From positions 1 to 64,000 of the forward strand of contig NZ_NPGA01000003.1 of the NCBI RefSeq assembly GCF_002259485.1: a DNA stretch of 64,000 nucleotides, in the 5' to 3' direction. This stretch comes from Rhodococcus sp. 14-1411-2a (GTDB taxonomy: Bacteria; Actinomycetota; Actinomycetes; Mycobacteriales; Mycobacteriaceae). Position numbers and translations under genes: made by a program. The stretch's first letter is position 1, and every line of letters starts with the position of its first letter. The notes beneath the pieces are model-generated. The model searched no databases, had not been told where the DNA came from, and worked only from the letters and a program-made list of their open reading frames with translations. Of the stretch, positions 43,464-52,170 are shown in pieces.

Positions 43464-43820
43464 ATGGCCGAGCTCGTCGTCGAAACCGAGGGGGTCCTCG
43501 CGTACGGTGCGGTGGCGTCGACCATGGCCGAGCAGATCGCCGCGGCAAGTGCTGCTGCCGCCGCGTGCGGCCCCGCGGTGCTGGCTCCGGTCTTCGGTCT
43601 GATCGGACAGGAGTTTCTCGATGCGGTCACCGGCACCCATCTGGCGCACACCGACGCCGTCGTACGCCTGGCGAGCACGGTGGCGAGCATCGGTTCCGCG
43701 GCCACCGCATCCGCGGTGTCGTACGCCCTCACCGATGCCGGAACCGGCGCAACCGTTGCGGCCTCGGCCGCTGATACCACCGCGGCCTCGGCCGCCGGTA
43801 TCGCACAGGACGAGCGGTAA
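43464..43820 (+). CDS. EspC-like type VII secretion-associated protein
   Basis: 118 residues, very alanine-rich (hence weak database signatures), with GGGGG(AGGGGG) upstream of the ATG. Helical hairpin with an N-terminal MAELVVETEGVLAYGAVAST segment like ESX-1 secretion-associated proteins (DUF2580/EspC), and after the second helix Y87-A-L-T-D91, which fits the YxxxD/E type VII export signal. No signal peptide. First gene of a tight operon of five; the next starts 6 bases later. Confidence 0.68.
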   Translation: MAELVVETEGVLAYGAVASTMAEQIAAASAAAAACGPAVLAPVFGLIGQEFLDAVTGTHLAHTDAVVRLASTVASIGSAATASAVSYALTDAGTGATVAASAADTTAASAAGIAQDER

Positions 43821-43826
43821 GCGCCG

Positions 43827-44963
43827 ATGATCGATCTGCTGGCCCGTCCCATCGTCGATCTGCTCGGAGCCTTCGGCAACGGGGCGCTCCCCACCGGCGG
43901 TCCGGCCGACGTACTGCGCGTGTCCTCGGCAGCGATCGAGGCGGCCCAGGGAATCGGCAGGGTCGCGATCACCGAGCTCGCGGCGAACTGGAACGGTGAC
44001 GCCGCCGACGCGGCCATTCGGTACGCCGAGAACGCTCATACGAGCGCACTTGCCCTCGCCGACCACGCCGACGACATCGCTGCCGTGGTCGACCAGGCCT
44101 GCCGCGACACCAATCGAGGCTTTCTCGAACTGCAGTCGATCGTGCACTCGTTCGTGGGAATCGCACTGTCGGCCGGACCGATCATCGCCACCCCGCCGGG
44201 GCAGACCATGCTGATCACGGCGGCCATCGAACACCTCGAACGAGCGCTCGTGGTCGTGGCGCGCGTGCGGGGCGAGTTGGCCGTCCACACCGCGAAAGTC
44301 GGCGAACTGGCCGCTCCCCCGACAGTTCCCGGCCCCGTCGGCGGCGGACCGACATCGTCCCCCGGCTCACCCTCGAATCTCATGACCTCGCCCGCGACAT
44401 CACAGGTGATCGAAGCAGGCGAGAAGCTGGCGAAGACGTTCGCGCAGTCCGTCTCCTCCCCCGCCGCCGGAGCCGAGTCACCGAGCAGCGGTGTCGGTGG
44501 CGGCGGTGCCCATAACTACCTGGGCAATCCGGGCACCGATCCCTACCGAACCCCAGACAGCACCGGCCGGGGAGTCGAGATCCGGCTACCGGACGGCAGT
44601 ACCGTCACCGCACCCAACGCCGAAGCCGCAGGTGCCGTCCGTAGCGCACTGACCCAACAGGGCGTGCCCTACGCGTGGGGCGGCACCACGCCGGGCAGCG
44701 GACTCGACTGCAGCGGATTGACCCAGTGGGCGTATGCACAGCAGGGCGTCGAGATCCCGCGTCTGGCACAGGAACAGGACATCGGCTCCGCCGTGGCACC
44801 GGGTGAGGTGATGCCCGGTGACCTCGCCGTCTGGGACGGACACGTGGCCATGGTGATCGGCAACGGTCAGCTCGTCGAGGCAGGCGACCCGGTGCAGGTG
44901 GGGCCGATCAGAACGACCAACAGCGGTATGGGCTTCAAGGGCTTCTACCGTCCGACCGAATGA
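43827..44963 (+). CDS. WXG-like N-terminus plus NlpC/P60 (C40) peptidoglycan hydrolase
   Basis: 378 residues without a signal peptide. Residues about 25-165 are helical with W55-N-G57, as in WXG100-type helical hairpins, so export probably goes through a type VII system. A proline/serine/glycine-rich linker spans about 166-235. The C-terminal domain (about 260-378) is NlpC/P60: Cys295 (GLDCSGLTQWAY), His339 (DGHVAMVIG) and Glu351 twelve residues on, the Cys-His-Glu arrangement known in RipA. It should cleave D-glutamyl-diaminopimelate bonds in the cell envelope or of a neighbour. The stop overlaps the next ATG. Confidence 0.8.
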   Translation: MIDLLARPIVDLLGAFGNGALPTGGPADVLRVSSAAIEAAQGIGRVAITELAANWNGDAADAAIRYAENAHTSALALADHADDIAAVVDQACRDTNRGFLELQSIVHSFVGIALSAGPIIATPPGQTMLITAAIEHLERALVVVARVRGELAVHTAKVGELAAPPTVPGPVGGGPTSSPGSPSNLMTSPATSQVIEAGEKLAKTFAQSVSSPAAGAESPSSGVGGGGAHNYLGNPGTDPYRTPDSTGRGVEIRLPDGSTVTAPNAEAAGAVRSALTQQGVPYAWGGTTPGSGLDCSGLTQWAYAQQGVEIPRLAQEQDIGSAVAPGEVMPGDLAVWDGHVAMVIGNGQLVEAGDPVQVGPIRTTNSGMGFKGFYRPTE

Positions 44964-45313
44964 AGGGCCGGCCAGTGACGGACTCGGACATCACCGTCGT
45001 CAGCGCCGTATCGGGAACACGATCGGGATCGGTGACGGTCCGCGCCACCGAACACGGACTGCCGATCGGGATCGCGATCGACGAACGCGAACTGCGCTAC
45101 GGCGGAGGCGCTTTGGCGTCGACGATTCTCGAGCACTGTGTACGGGCGAGTGCGGCCGCACGAGCTCAGCGACGCACCCTCCTCGCCGAGGACGGCGTTC
45201 CCACCGAGGTTCTGAATCGTCTCGGTCTGCCCACCCGTACCCGAGTCGCCGCCGAAGCGAACGAGCATCTCGCAGAGGACTCCGCACCCACGAGTTGGTT
45301 GAAGCAGGTATGA
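44960..45313 (+). CDS. YbaB/EbfC-like small protein of the type VII cassette
   Basis: 117 residues, ATGA-coupled to the hydrolase gene. GSVTVRATEHGLPIGIAIDE... GGALASTILEHCVRASAAA follows the alternating strand-helix pattern of YbaB/EbfC-type proteins. EspL (Rv3880c) of the ESX-1 locus is a YbaB-like protein, so a chaperone or regulatory role for the secreted partner is plausible. The domain call is by pattern only; confidence is moderate. Confidence 0.55.
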   Translation: MKGRPVTDSDITVVSAVSGTRSGSVTVRATEHGLPIGIAIDERELRYGGGALASTILEHCVRASAAARAQRRTLLAEDGVPTEVLNRLGLPTRTRVAAEANEHLAEDSAPTSWLKQV

Positions 45314-45624
45314 CCCACGCCCACACCACCGAACTCGACGCTCTGGTCGGCAGCGCCCAGCACCGGCTGGACGCACTTCGCGAAACGCACGAGCGACTGG
45401 ACCGCATCAGAATTCGACTCACCTCGCCGGACGATCTGGTGACCGTCGTCGTCGATGGGTCCGGCGCCCTGGTCGAGCTCGAACTCGCCGAGAACCTCGG
45501 ATCGGTTGCCGCTCATGCACTCGCGTCGACGATCACCGTCGTCGCTGCCGACGCAGCACGTGCGGCGCTCGACCAGCGCGAGGCGATCCTGCAAAGTCTG
45601 CAGGGTTCGTTCACAGACTCCTGA
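45310..45624 (+). CDS. second YbaB/EbfC-like small protein
   Basis: 104 residues from ATG overlapping the previous stop (ATGA); an upstream TTG at 45295 is less likely. N-terminal coiled-coil-like helix (ELDALVGSAQHRLDALRETHERLDRIR) then VTVVVDGSGALVELELAENL and a C-terminal helix ending in FTDS, the YbaB/EbfC layout. May pair with the preceding protein as a heterodimer (inference). Confidence 0.6.
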   Translation: MTHAHTTELDALVGSAQHRLDALRETHERLDRIRIRLTSPDDLVTVVVDGSGALVELELAENLGSVAAHALASTITVVAADAARAALDQREAILQSLQGSFTDS

Positions 45625-45639
45625 GATAGGCTTCGCGCC

Positions 45640-46908
45640 ATGGCTGGAGACATCATCCCGATCGAACTCGGTCTCACCGCCGGTGACTTCTCGACACTGT
45701 GGGCACCGGAGTGGCGAGAAGGCGACGACGAGTGGGAGGCATTCCTCGGACACGAGGAAGACCTGTACGGATTCTCGACCGTCGCAGAGCTCGCGGCATT
45801 CGTCAGATCCGACGACGACAACGACCTCGTCGACCATCCGTCGTGGAAGGTGGTCTCCGCACTCGCCGCACACGAACTCGAGCCCGACGATCTGCACCGC
45901 TTCGATCTGGTCGCCGTGCCGGAGTTGGTGGCCTCCGATCCCGAGGCCGACGTTCTCGCCGAACTGCAGGCCACCTTCGACATCGTCTCCTCCATCGGCG
46001 ATGTCTGCGAACTGCGACCTGTCACAAGCTTTTTCGGATCCAACCCTTTCGTCGGGGCAGTCGGCGGAGGCGTCGAGAACTTCCTCGGTCGCGAGGGCGG
46101 TGAACTGTGGGACCGCATCGGTGCAGCGGTCGCCAAGCACTGGGACGACGTGCTCGACGCGGTCGACTCCATCGTCACCTCCCCCGATGTCGACTCCGCT
46201 GCCGTTGCCGTCGCCGAAGCCGAGATCACCGCAGCCGCCGAGAACGCCGTCGACGCCGATGACGTCACGGACGACATCGACTCCGATTCGGACGACGACG
46301 ACGAAGACGACGACTCCGCCGAGGTGGATCGCGATCCGATCGCCGCAGCCGCGGCCGAAGATACCTTCTGGACCACCGTCGGCATCGACCCGATTCGCAT
46401 CATCACCTCGGACGACACGCTCTACACCCTGCGGTGCTACCTCGGCGACAAGCCGGTGTTCCTCGGTCGCGGCGGTGCCATCAGCGTCTTCGGTTCCGAG
46501 CGTTCGTTGGCCCGCTACCTGGCCGACGATCACGATCACGATCTGGCACAGGTCAGCACCTACTCCGATGTTCAGACCGCCGCCATCGACGGCTCCCTCG
46601 ACATCACGATCACCGACGACAACGTGTACGTCCTGCCCGGCCTGGCCGACGATCTCGCCGACGGGCCAACCGCAGTCGACGTCGAACAACTCGACCTGGC
46701 CGTCGAATTGTTCACCGACGCCGCCGATTTCGCCGGTGATGATTCCGTCGACGAAGCACTCGCCACGTCCACGCCACTGGGTTGGTACGTCTCGTACGCC
46801 CTCGAGCCCAGTCCCGACCGGCTCGCGCCGAGCGCACCGTTCGACGTCGAGGCCGAAGCGTGGCGCGCCCTCGAGCGCGAGTTCGAGAGCCGACTGCGCA
46901 AGAAGTAG
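45640..46908 (+). CDS. acidic protein homologous to mycobacterial Rv3311
   Basis: 422 residues, strongly acidic, 15 bases after the type VII cassette and at the Rv3311 position of the M. tuberculosis order. No enzyme motif is evident. An Asp/Glu/Ser-rich linker (about residues 200-230, including runs of five or more acids) separates an N-terminal half from a C-terminal half with a TLYTLRCYLGDKPVFLGRGGAISVFGS segment. It has been labelled 'primosomal protein' in some annotations without support that I know of. Function unknown. Confidence 0.78.
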   Translation: MAGDIIPIELGLTAGDFSTLWAPEWREGDDEWEAFLGHEEDLYGFSTVAELAAFVRSDDDNDLVDHPSWKVVSALAAHELEPDDLHRFDLVAVPELVASDPEADVLAELQATFDIVSSIGDVCELRPVTSFFGSNPFVGAVGGGVENFLGREGGELWDRIGAAVAKHWDDVLDAVDSIVTSPDVDSAAVAVAEAEITAAAENAVDADDVTDDIDSDSDDDDEDDDSAEVDRDPIAAAAAEDTFWTTVGIDPIRIITSDDTLYTLRCYLGDKPVFLGRGGAISVFGSERSLARYLADDHDHDLAQVSTYSDVQTAAIDGSLDITITDDNVYVLPGLADDLADGPTAVDVEQLDLAVELFTDAADFAGDDSVDEALATSTPLGWYVSYALEPSPDRLAPSAPFDVEAEAWRALEREFESRLRKK

Positions 46909-46929
46909 CCGGCCCCCGGGGCTGCTCGA

Positions 46930-48054
46930 TCAGCCGATCAGCACCGCGTAACCCGGCTTGATGACGTCGTCGATCAGCGCCAGCCGCTCGTCGAACGGCA
47001 GGAACGCCGACTTCATCGCGTTGATGGTGAATCGCTCGAGATCGCTCCAGCCGTAGCCGAAGGTCTCGACGAGCTTGACCATCTCTCGACTCATCGACGT
47101 ATCGCTCATCAAGCGGTTGTCGGTGTTGACGGTGACCCGGAATCGCAATCGGGCAAGCAGATCGAACGGGTGGGTCGCCAACGACTCGACGGCACCGGTT
47201 TGGACGTTCGAGCTCGGGCACAGTTCCAGGGGCATCCGTGTGTCGCGGACGTAGGCGGCGAGCAGGCCGAGCTCGGGTGTGCCGTCGGCGTCGGTGGTGA
47301 TGTCGTCGGTGATCCGAACCCCGTGACCGAGCCTGTCGGTGCCGCAGAACGCCACTGCTTCCTGGATCGACGGCAGACCGAACGCCTCTCCAGCGTGAAT
47401 GGTGAAGTGCGCGTTGCTCGCTCGCATGTATTCGAAGGCGTCGAGGTGGCGACTGGGAGGGAAGCCCGCTTCGGCACCGGCGATGTCGAAGCCCACGACG
47501 CCGCGGTCACGGAACCGGACCGTCAGTTCGGCGATTTCCCGCGAACGCGCCGCGTGCCGCATCGCGGTGAGCAAGGTGCCGATCGTGATGTTCTTGCCGC
47601 GCACCTTGGCCGCGGAGATCCCTGCCTCGAAGCCGGCGAGCGTATGGGTGACGACCTCGTCGAGAGTCAGTCCGCGCTCGAGGTGCTGTTCCGGCGCGAA
47701 GCGCACCTCGGCGTACACGACGCCGTCGTCGGCCAGATCCTCGGCGCATTCGCGCGCCACCCGGAACAGTCCTTCGGGAGTCTGCATCACGGCAACGGTG
47801 TGCGCGAACGTCTCGAGGTACCGCACGAGCGAGCCGCTGTCCGCGGCGTCGCGGAACCACTCGCCCAATGCCGCGCCGTCGGTGGCGGGAAGATCGCCGT
47901 AGCCGCATTCGTCGGCCAGTTCCAACACGGTCTGCGGGCGGAGTCCGCCGTCGAGGTGATCGTGCAGCAACGCCTTGGGAGCTGTCCTGATCGACGCGAG
48001 ATCGAGTGGCGCACTGCCACCGATCGAGGACTGAGTGTTCTCCGCGGTGCTCAT
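46930..48054 (-). CDS. add: adenosine deaminase
   Basis: 374 residues. The zinc and catalytic motifs are present: HDHLDGG (the paired His ligands), HAGEAFG with the catalytic Glu, SNVQTG and NTDNRLMS with the aspartate ligand. Deaminates (deoxy)adenosine to inosine, which punA can then phosphorolyse. Equivalent to Rv3313c. The start at 48054 begins [13 protein letters not shown]. Divergent from the APC permease. Confidence 0.94.
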   Translation of the reverse strand: MSTAENTQSSIGGSAPLDLASIRTAPKALLHDHLDGGLRPQTVLELADECGYGDLPATDGAALGEWFRDAADSGSLVRYLETFAHTVAVMQTPEGLFRVARECAEDLADDGVVYAEVRFAPEQHLERGLTLDEVVTHTLAGFEAGISAAKVRGKNITIGTLLTAMRHAARSREIAELTVRFRDRGVVGFDIAGAEAGFPPSRHLDAFEYMRASNAHFTIHAGEAFGLPSIQEAVAFCGTDRLGHGVRITDDITTDADGTPELGLLAAYVRDTRMPLELCPSSNVQTGAVESLATHPFDLLARLRFRVTVNTDNRLMSDTSMSREMVKLVETFGYGWSDLERFTINAMKSAFLPFDERLALIDDVIKPGYAVLIG

Positions 48055-48160
48055 GTGACGACGGTAGCGTGCGGCTCGCACGCACGCGCGTCTGTCATCA
48101 CCACTCGGCGAGTCCGCGGATTCCCCCGAACTTCACCGCTTCTGCGACCTATTTCGTTGC

Positions 48161-48214
48161 ATTGTTGCTCCAATGAAAACAATTCCGTCGATACACAGCG
48201 GATCTGCGACGGAA
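48161..48214. promoter_or_regulatory. Two inverted repeats upstream of the APC permease gene
   Basis: ATTGTT (48161-48166) and AACAAT (48178-48183) form a 6-bp palindrome with an 11-base spacer. Immediately next, TTCCGTCG (48183-48190) and CGACGGAA (48207-48214) form a perfect 8-bp palindrome with a 16-base spacer. They lie 85-138 bases before the permease start, in the add/permease divergent region. Candidate operators, for example of the Lrp/AsnC regulator encoded about 5.6 kb away; unproven. Confidence 0.4.
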
Positions 48215-48298
48215 ATCGTAGTGTTCAGCACACACGCGCGGCCGATTCTGTCGGGTCCCCTCCGACGTCCTCGGTCGTCTCGAACCTCGGAGAGATCT

Positions 48299-49804
48299 AT
48301 GTCCACTGTGGAACCGCCGAACACCCTTCCGGGTAAAGGACTCAACACCGGCGCTCTCGGGCTGGTCGGCAACATCGTCATCGGCTTGTCGGCGGTGGCC
48401 CCGGCCTACAGCCTCGCCGCGACCCTCGGTTACGTGGTTCTGGCCGTCGGCGACAAAGCGCCCTCGATGTTCCTCATCGCCTTCGTTCCGATGCTGCTCA
48501 CCGCCTTCGCCTACCGCGAACTCGGGCGTGACACACCGGACTGCGGCACGTCGTTCACCTGGGGTACCAAGGCATTCGGGCCCTGGGTCGGTTGGATGGC
48601 CGGGTGGGGGCTGGCCGTCTCGGCGATCATCGTGCTGGCCAACGTCGCCGAGATCGCTGCCATCTATCTGTTCGAGTTCCTGGGACTGTCCGGGTTGGCG
48701 GAGTCGACCGCGGCCAAGGTCGCCCTCGGTTCGTTCTTCATCGTCTCGATGACCTATGTCAGCTTTCGCGGCATCCTCATCAGCGAACGCATGCAGAACG
48801 TGTTGCTGGTCGTGCAGTTCGGGGTGCTCATCGGAGTGTCGGTGACTGCTCTGGTCAAGGTGGGTACCGGGACCGCGGGACCGCAAGCCATCACGCCCCA
48901 GTGGAGCTGGTTGGTTCCCACCGGAGTGACGATGTCCGACGCGGCCCAGGCCATCATCCTGTGCATCTTCATCTATTGGGGATGGGACGCCTGCCTTGCC
49001 GTCGGCGAGGAAACGAAGGATTCGGAGAAGACTCCGGGACGCGCCGCGGTGATCACCACGCTCATTCTCGTGGCCACCTACGTGCTCGTCGGCTACGCCG
49101 TGCAGTCGTTCGCCGGGTTCGGCGACACCGGCATCGGCCTGAACAACCCGGACAACGTCGACGATGTGCTCACCATTCTCGGCGATCCGGTCGCGGGTTC
49201 GATCGTCGCGTCGCTGCTACTGCTGACCGTCTCCATCTCGGCACTGTCCTCCACGCAGACGACCATTCTGCCCACGGCCCGCGGAACATTGTCGATGGCC
49301 GTGTACGAAGCGATCCCCAAGCGGTTCGCCAGCGTGCACCCCAAGTACATGACGCCCGGCTTCGGCACGCTCGTGATGGGTGCCGCGGCGCTGATGTTCT
49401 ATCTGGTGCTCACTTTCGTCAGCGCCAACGCGCTGCAGGATTCGGTGGCATCACTCGGGCTCGCGGTCGCGTTCTACTACGGCATCACCGCGTACGCGTG
49501 CGCCTGGTACTTCCGTCGCACACTGTTCTCGTCCGTCCGAAACCTGTTCATGCGCGGGATCTTTCCGCTCCTCGGCGGACTGTCGATGACGTGGGCGTTC
49601 GTGCAGAGCGCGGTCGACATGATCAAGCCCGACTACGGTTACACCGTCTACGGTCCGATCGGCGGTGTGTTCGTCCTCGGCGTCGGCATGCTGGTACTCG
49701 GAATTCCGCTCATGCTGCTGTGCTTCGTGGGCAACAGGGACTTCTTCCAGGGCAAGACACTCACCGCGTCCACCGAAGTCAAGGTTCCGGACACTTACCA
49801 GTAG
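48299..49804 (+). CDS. APC-superfamily amino acid / polyamine permease
   Basis: 501 residues, about 12 transmembrane segments. The start at 48299 (MSTVEPPNTLPGKG) has GGAGAG upstream. NIVIGLSAVAPAYSLAA is the TM1 substrate-binding break (GLSAVAP-Y), and IYWGWDACLAVGEETKDSEKTPGRA is the conserved TM6-7 loop. Probably imports putrescine, GABA or a related amine for the oxidase-aldehyde dehydrogenase-aminotransferase genes that follow (inference). uspA starts 17 bases after its stop. Confidence 0.87.
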   Translation: MSTVEPPNTLPGKGLNTGALGLVGNIVIGLSAVAPAYSLAATLGYVVLAVGDKAPSMFLIAFVPMLLTAFAYRELGRDTPDCGTSFTWGTKAFGPWVGWMAGWGLAVSAIIVLANVAEIAAIYLFEFLGLSGLAESTAAKVALGSFFIVSMTYVSFRGILISERMQNVLLVVQFGVLIGVSVTALVKVGTGTAGPQAITPQWSWLVPTGVTMSDAAQAIILCIFIYWGWDACLAVGEETKDSEKTPGRAAVITTLILVATYVLVGYAVQSFAGFGDTGIGLNNPDNVDDVLTILGDPVAGSIVASLLLLTVSISALSSTQTTILPTARGTLSMAVYEAIPKRFASVHPKYMTPGFGTLVMGAAALMFYLVLTFVSANALQDSVASLGLAVAFYYGITAYACAWYFRRTLFSSVRNLFMRGIFPLLGGLSMTWAFVQSAVDMIKPDYGYTVYGPIGGVFVLGVGMLVLGIPLMLLCFVGNRDFFQGKTLTASTEVKVPDTYQ

Positions 49805-49821
49805 AGAAGGACACCCCATTC

Positions 49822-50676
49822 ATGAAGATCACCGTCGGCTATCTCGCCACTCCCAGCGGCGACGACGGCGTAGCCCTGGCCACCGCCCTCGCCCGCGCCC
49901 TCGACGCGTCCATCGACATCGTGCTGGTCATGGCCGTGGACGAACCGGTCATGGAAGGCAGTGGACCGTATCGAAAAGTTCTCGCGGCCAAGGCCGAGGG
50001 CTGGGTGGCCGACGCGGCCGCCCAGGTGCCGTCGGGCATCGAGGTGACCACGCACGTGCTCTCGCACGAGTCCTTCGCCCGTGCCCTGATCGACTTCGCG
50101 GTGCAGACCGATGCGGACATGATCGTCGTGGGCGGAGCCGGCGACGGCTTGCTGAATCGGCATTCCGTCGGTTCGGTTGCCGGCCAGCTCCTGCATGCGT
50201 CGGAGGTGCCGCTGGCACTCGCACCTCGGGGCTACCGGCTCTCGAACGCACCGATCACCGACCTCACCGTCGCCGTCCCCACCCGGGCCTCTGCCCCGAA
50301 TCCGTTGCCGTTCGCGATCACCATTGCCAGTGCGGCGCACGTGCCGGTGCGCTTGGTCTCGCTGGTCTCGCTCGAGCCGACCGGGGCCCCGAGTGACGAG
50401 ACCTCACTGGATACGCGGCGACGACAGGTCGCTGCCGCGCAGGACAATCTCGACCACGCGGTGCGCACGCTCCCCGATATCGACGGCCTGGAGTCGATCG
50501 TCGCCGACGGTTCGACGCTGGCCGAGGCGATGGGCAACCTCGATTGGAAGCCGGGCGATGTGCTGTTCCTCGGCTCGAGTCGATTGGCCACTCCCAAGCG
50601 GGTGTTCCTCGGTTCGAGTGCGGCGAAGATTCTGCGTGCCGCCCCGGTGCCGGTGATCGTCGTTCCGCACGAGTAG
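49822..50676 (+). CDS. universal stress protein, tandem UspA domains
   Basis: 284 residues with an AAGGA ribosome binding site. First domain about 1-135 and second about 145-284. In the first, VVGGAGDGLLNRHSVGSVAGQLLHASEVPLALAP corresponds to the G-2x-G-9x-G(S/T) ATP-binding motif of UspA (GGAGDG, GSV). The second ends FLGSSRLATPKRVFLGSSAAKILRAAPVPVIVVP. Tandem Usp proteins often accompany transporters and may sense energy state. Likely co-transcribed with the permease. Confidence 0.88.
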   Translation: MKITVGYLATPSGDDGVALATALARALDASIDIVLVMAVDEPVMEGSGPYRKVLAAKAEGWVADAAAQVPSGIEVTTHVLSHESFARALIDFAVQTDADMIVVGGAGDGLLNRHSVGSVAGQLLHASEVPLALAPRGYRLSNAPITDLTVAVPTRASAPNPLPFAITIASAAHVPVRLVSLVSLEPTGAPSDETSLDTRRRQVAAAQDNLDHAVRTLPDIDGLESIVADGSTLAEAMGNLDWKPGDVLFLGSSRLATPKRVFLGSSAAKILRAAPVPVIVVPHE

Positions 50677-50748
50677 AGCGGCTTCGCCGCACGTGAGCAG
50701 AAGCTCGTAGCAGAGGTCGAGTTTCCGTGCACGTGCGGCGCAGCCGCT
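50677..50748. terminator. Bidirectional terminator between uspA and the FAD oxidase gene
   Basis: AGCGGCTTCGCCGCACGTG at 50677 pairs with CACGTGCGGCGCAGCCGCT at 50730 (18 of 19 positions) around a 34-base loop, followed by TTT. The minus-strand gene's stop begins at its right edge, so it separates two convergent operons. Confidence 0.75.
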
Positions 50749-52170
50749 TTAACTGTCGAAGCCCAGACCCAGCGCGTCCATGCCCTTGAGCCACAGTCCT
50801 CGTTTACCGCCGTTGCGATCGGCTCGGGCGAATGCCGCGCGGGTGATGTTGATCCCGATCGACTTGAGGGGCTCGGGTGGGAACGGCAACGGCATGCTGC
50901 GCACCATCTTCAGGCGTGTTCGTTCGGTGTCCTTGCCGTCGAGCAGATCGAGGGCGGTGCGGGCACCGAAGTGCGACGCGCCGACGCCCAGGCCGGTGAA
51001 CCCGGCGACCGAGGCCACCCGTCCGTTCATGCCGAGATCCCAGAAGGCGCTGAACCGCGAGCACGTGTCGATCGATCCGCCCCAGGCGTGGGTGGCGCGG
51101 ATTCCCTCGAGGCTCGGGAACATCTGCAGCAGGTGTTCGGCGAGCAAAGCGAACTCTTCGGGATGTTGGGTTCGGCGTGGGTCGGTGTCGCCACCGTAGA
51201 AGTAGTGCGCGTCCCACCCGCCGAACAGGATGCGGTTGTCGGCCGTCAACCGGAAGTAGTGAAATCTGTTGCCGGAGTCGGCCAATCCTTCGCGGCCGGA
51301 CCAGCCGATGTCGGCGAGCTGGGCCGACGTCAGTGGTTCGGTCATGATCACGTAGTCCCACACCGGGACGATCCAGTGACGGAGTTTGCGACGCAACGAT
51401 TTCGATGCCGAGGTGGCCAGCAGCACCTTGCCGGCCTCGATGGTGCCGTAGCCCGTCTTGACTCGAATACCTGTGCCGGACTTGCCGATCGACAGCGCCC
51501 AAGTGTTCTCGTGAATGCGAACGCCGAGCGACTCGGCCGCGTCGGCCAGGCCCCAGGCGAGTTTGGCGGGGTCGATCATCGCGACATCGGGGTCGAACAG
51601 TGCACCGCGCGCCATCGGTGAGGTGATCCTGGACTGCACGGCAGCGGCGTCGAGGTATTCCATCGGCTGCGCCAGTCGCCTCCCCTCGTCGCCGAGCTCC
51701 CGCAGGTCGTCCACCTGCCAGTCGAAATTGGCGATGTCGAGCTCGCCGGTGCGTTCGATGTCGGCGTCGATCCCGTACCTGTCCGCAGTCGCGCAGATCG
51801 CGTCGAGCGTCTCGGTGCCCATCCGCAGCAGTTCCGGTAGTTCGTCGGCGTAGCGGTCGAGTCCGTTGCCCAGTCCGTGCGTCAGGCTGGCCGCACAGAA
51901 GCCGCCGTTGCGTCCCGTTGCGCCCTCGGCGATGCGGTCGCCTTCGAGCAGCACGATCGATCGGTTCGGGTTCTCCTCTGCCGCATGCAGAGCCGCCCAC
52001 AGTCCGGTGAATCCGCCGCCGACGATCACCAGATCCGCTGCAGTCGAACCGGTGTGCCGAGTCCGTGGTGCCGGGCGTTCGGGACGATCGAGCCAGTAGG
52101 ACTCCGGTGCCGCGCCGGCCACCATGGTCACGCCGCGGTCGGTGGGGGTGGTTGCCCACGGTGCGTTCAT
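50749..52170 (-). CDS. FAD-dependent amine oxidoreductase (DAO family, PuuB-like)
   Basis: 473 residues. FAD motif VIVGGGFTGLWAALHAAEE is at about 48-66, then RNGGF (RNGG signature of gamma-glutamylputrescine oxidase/glycine oxidase-type enzymes). C-terminal GFTGLGVGASHFGARTALDLL closes the FAD site. Placed between an aldehyde dehydrogenase and a polyamine-type transporter, it probably oxidises a primary or secondary amine to an aldehyde. The start at 52170 overlaps the aldehyde dehydrogenase stop by four bases (ATGA). Confidence 0.85.
   Translation of the reverse strand: MNAPWATTPTDRGVTMVAGAAPESYWLDRPERPAPRTRHTGSTAADLVIVGGGFTGLWAALHAAEENPNRSIVLLEGDRIAEGATGRNGGFCAASLTHGLGNGLDRYADELPELLRMGTETLDAICATADRYGIDADIERTGELDIANFDWQVDDLRELGDEGRRLAQPMEYLDAAAVQSRITSPMARGALFDPDVAMIDPAKLAWGLADAAESLGVRIHENTWALSIGKSGTGIRVKTGYGTIEAGKVLLATSASKSLRRKLRHWIVPVWDYVIMTEPLTSAQLADIGWSGREGLADSGNRFHYFRLTADNRILFGGWDAHYFYGGDTDPRRTQHPEEFALLAEHLLQMFPSLEGIRATHAWGGSIDTCSRFSAFWDLGMNGRVASVAGFTGLGVGASHFGARTALDLLDGKDTERTRLKMVRSMPLPFPPEPLKSIGINITRAAFARADRNGGKRGLWLKGMDALGLGFDS

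Noticed and set aside
45166..46689. 507-codon minus-strand frame rich in Val/Gly/Asp
   Set aside because: Shadow of the YbaB-like and Rv3311-like genes, whose starts and overlaps are consistent on the plus strand.
48173..48298. Longer N-terminus for the APC permease starting at 48173
   Set aside because: It would add 42 polar residues, run over the operator-like palindrome, and has no ribosome binding site; ATG 48299 has GGAGAG.
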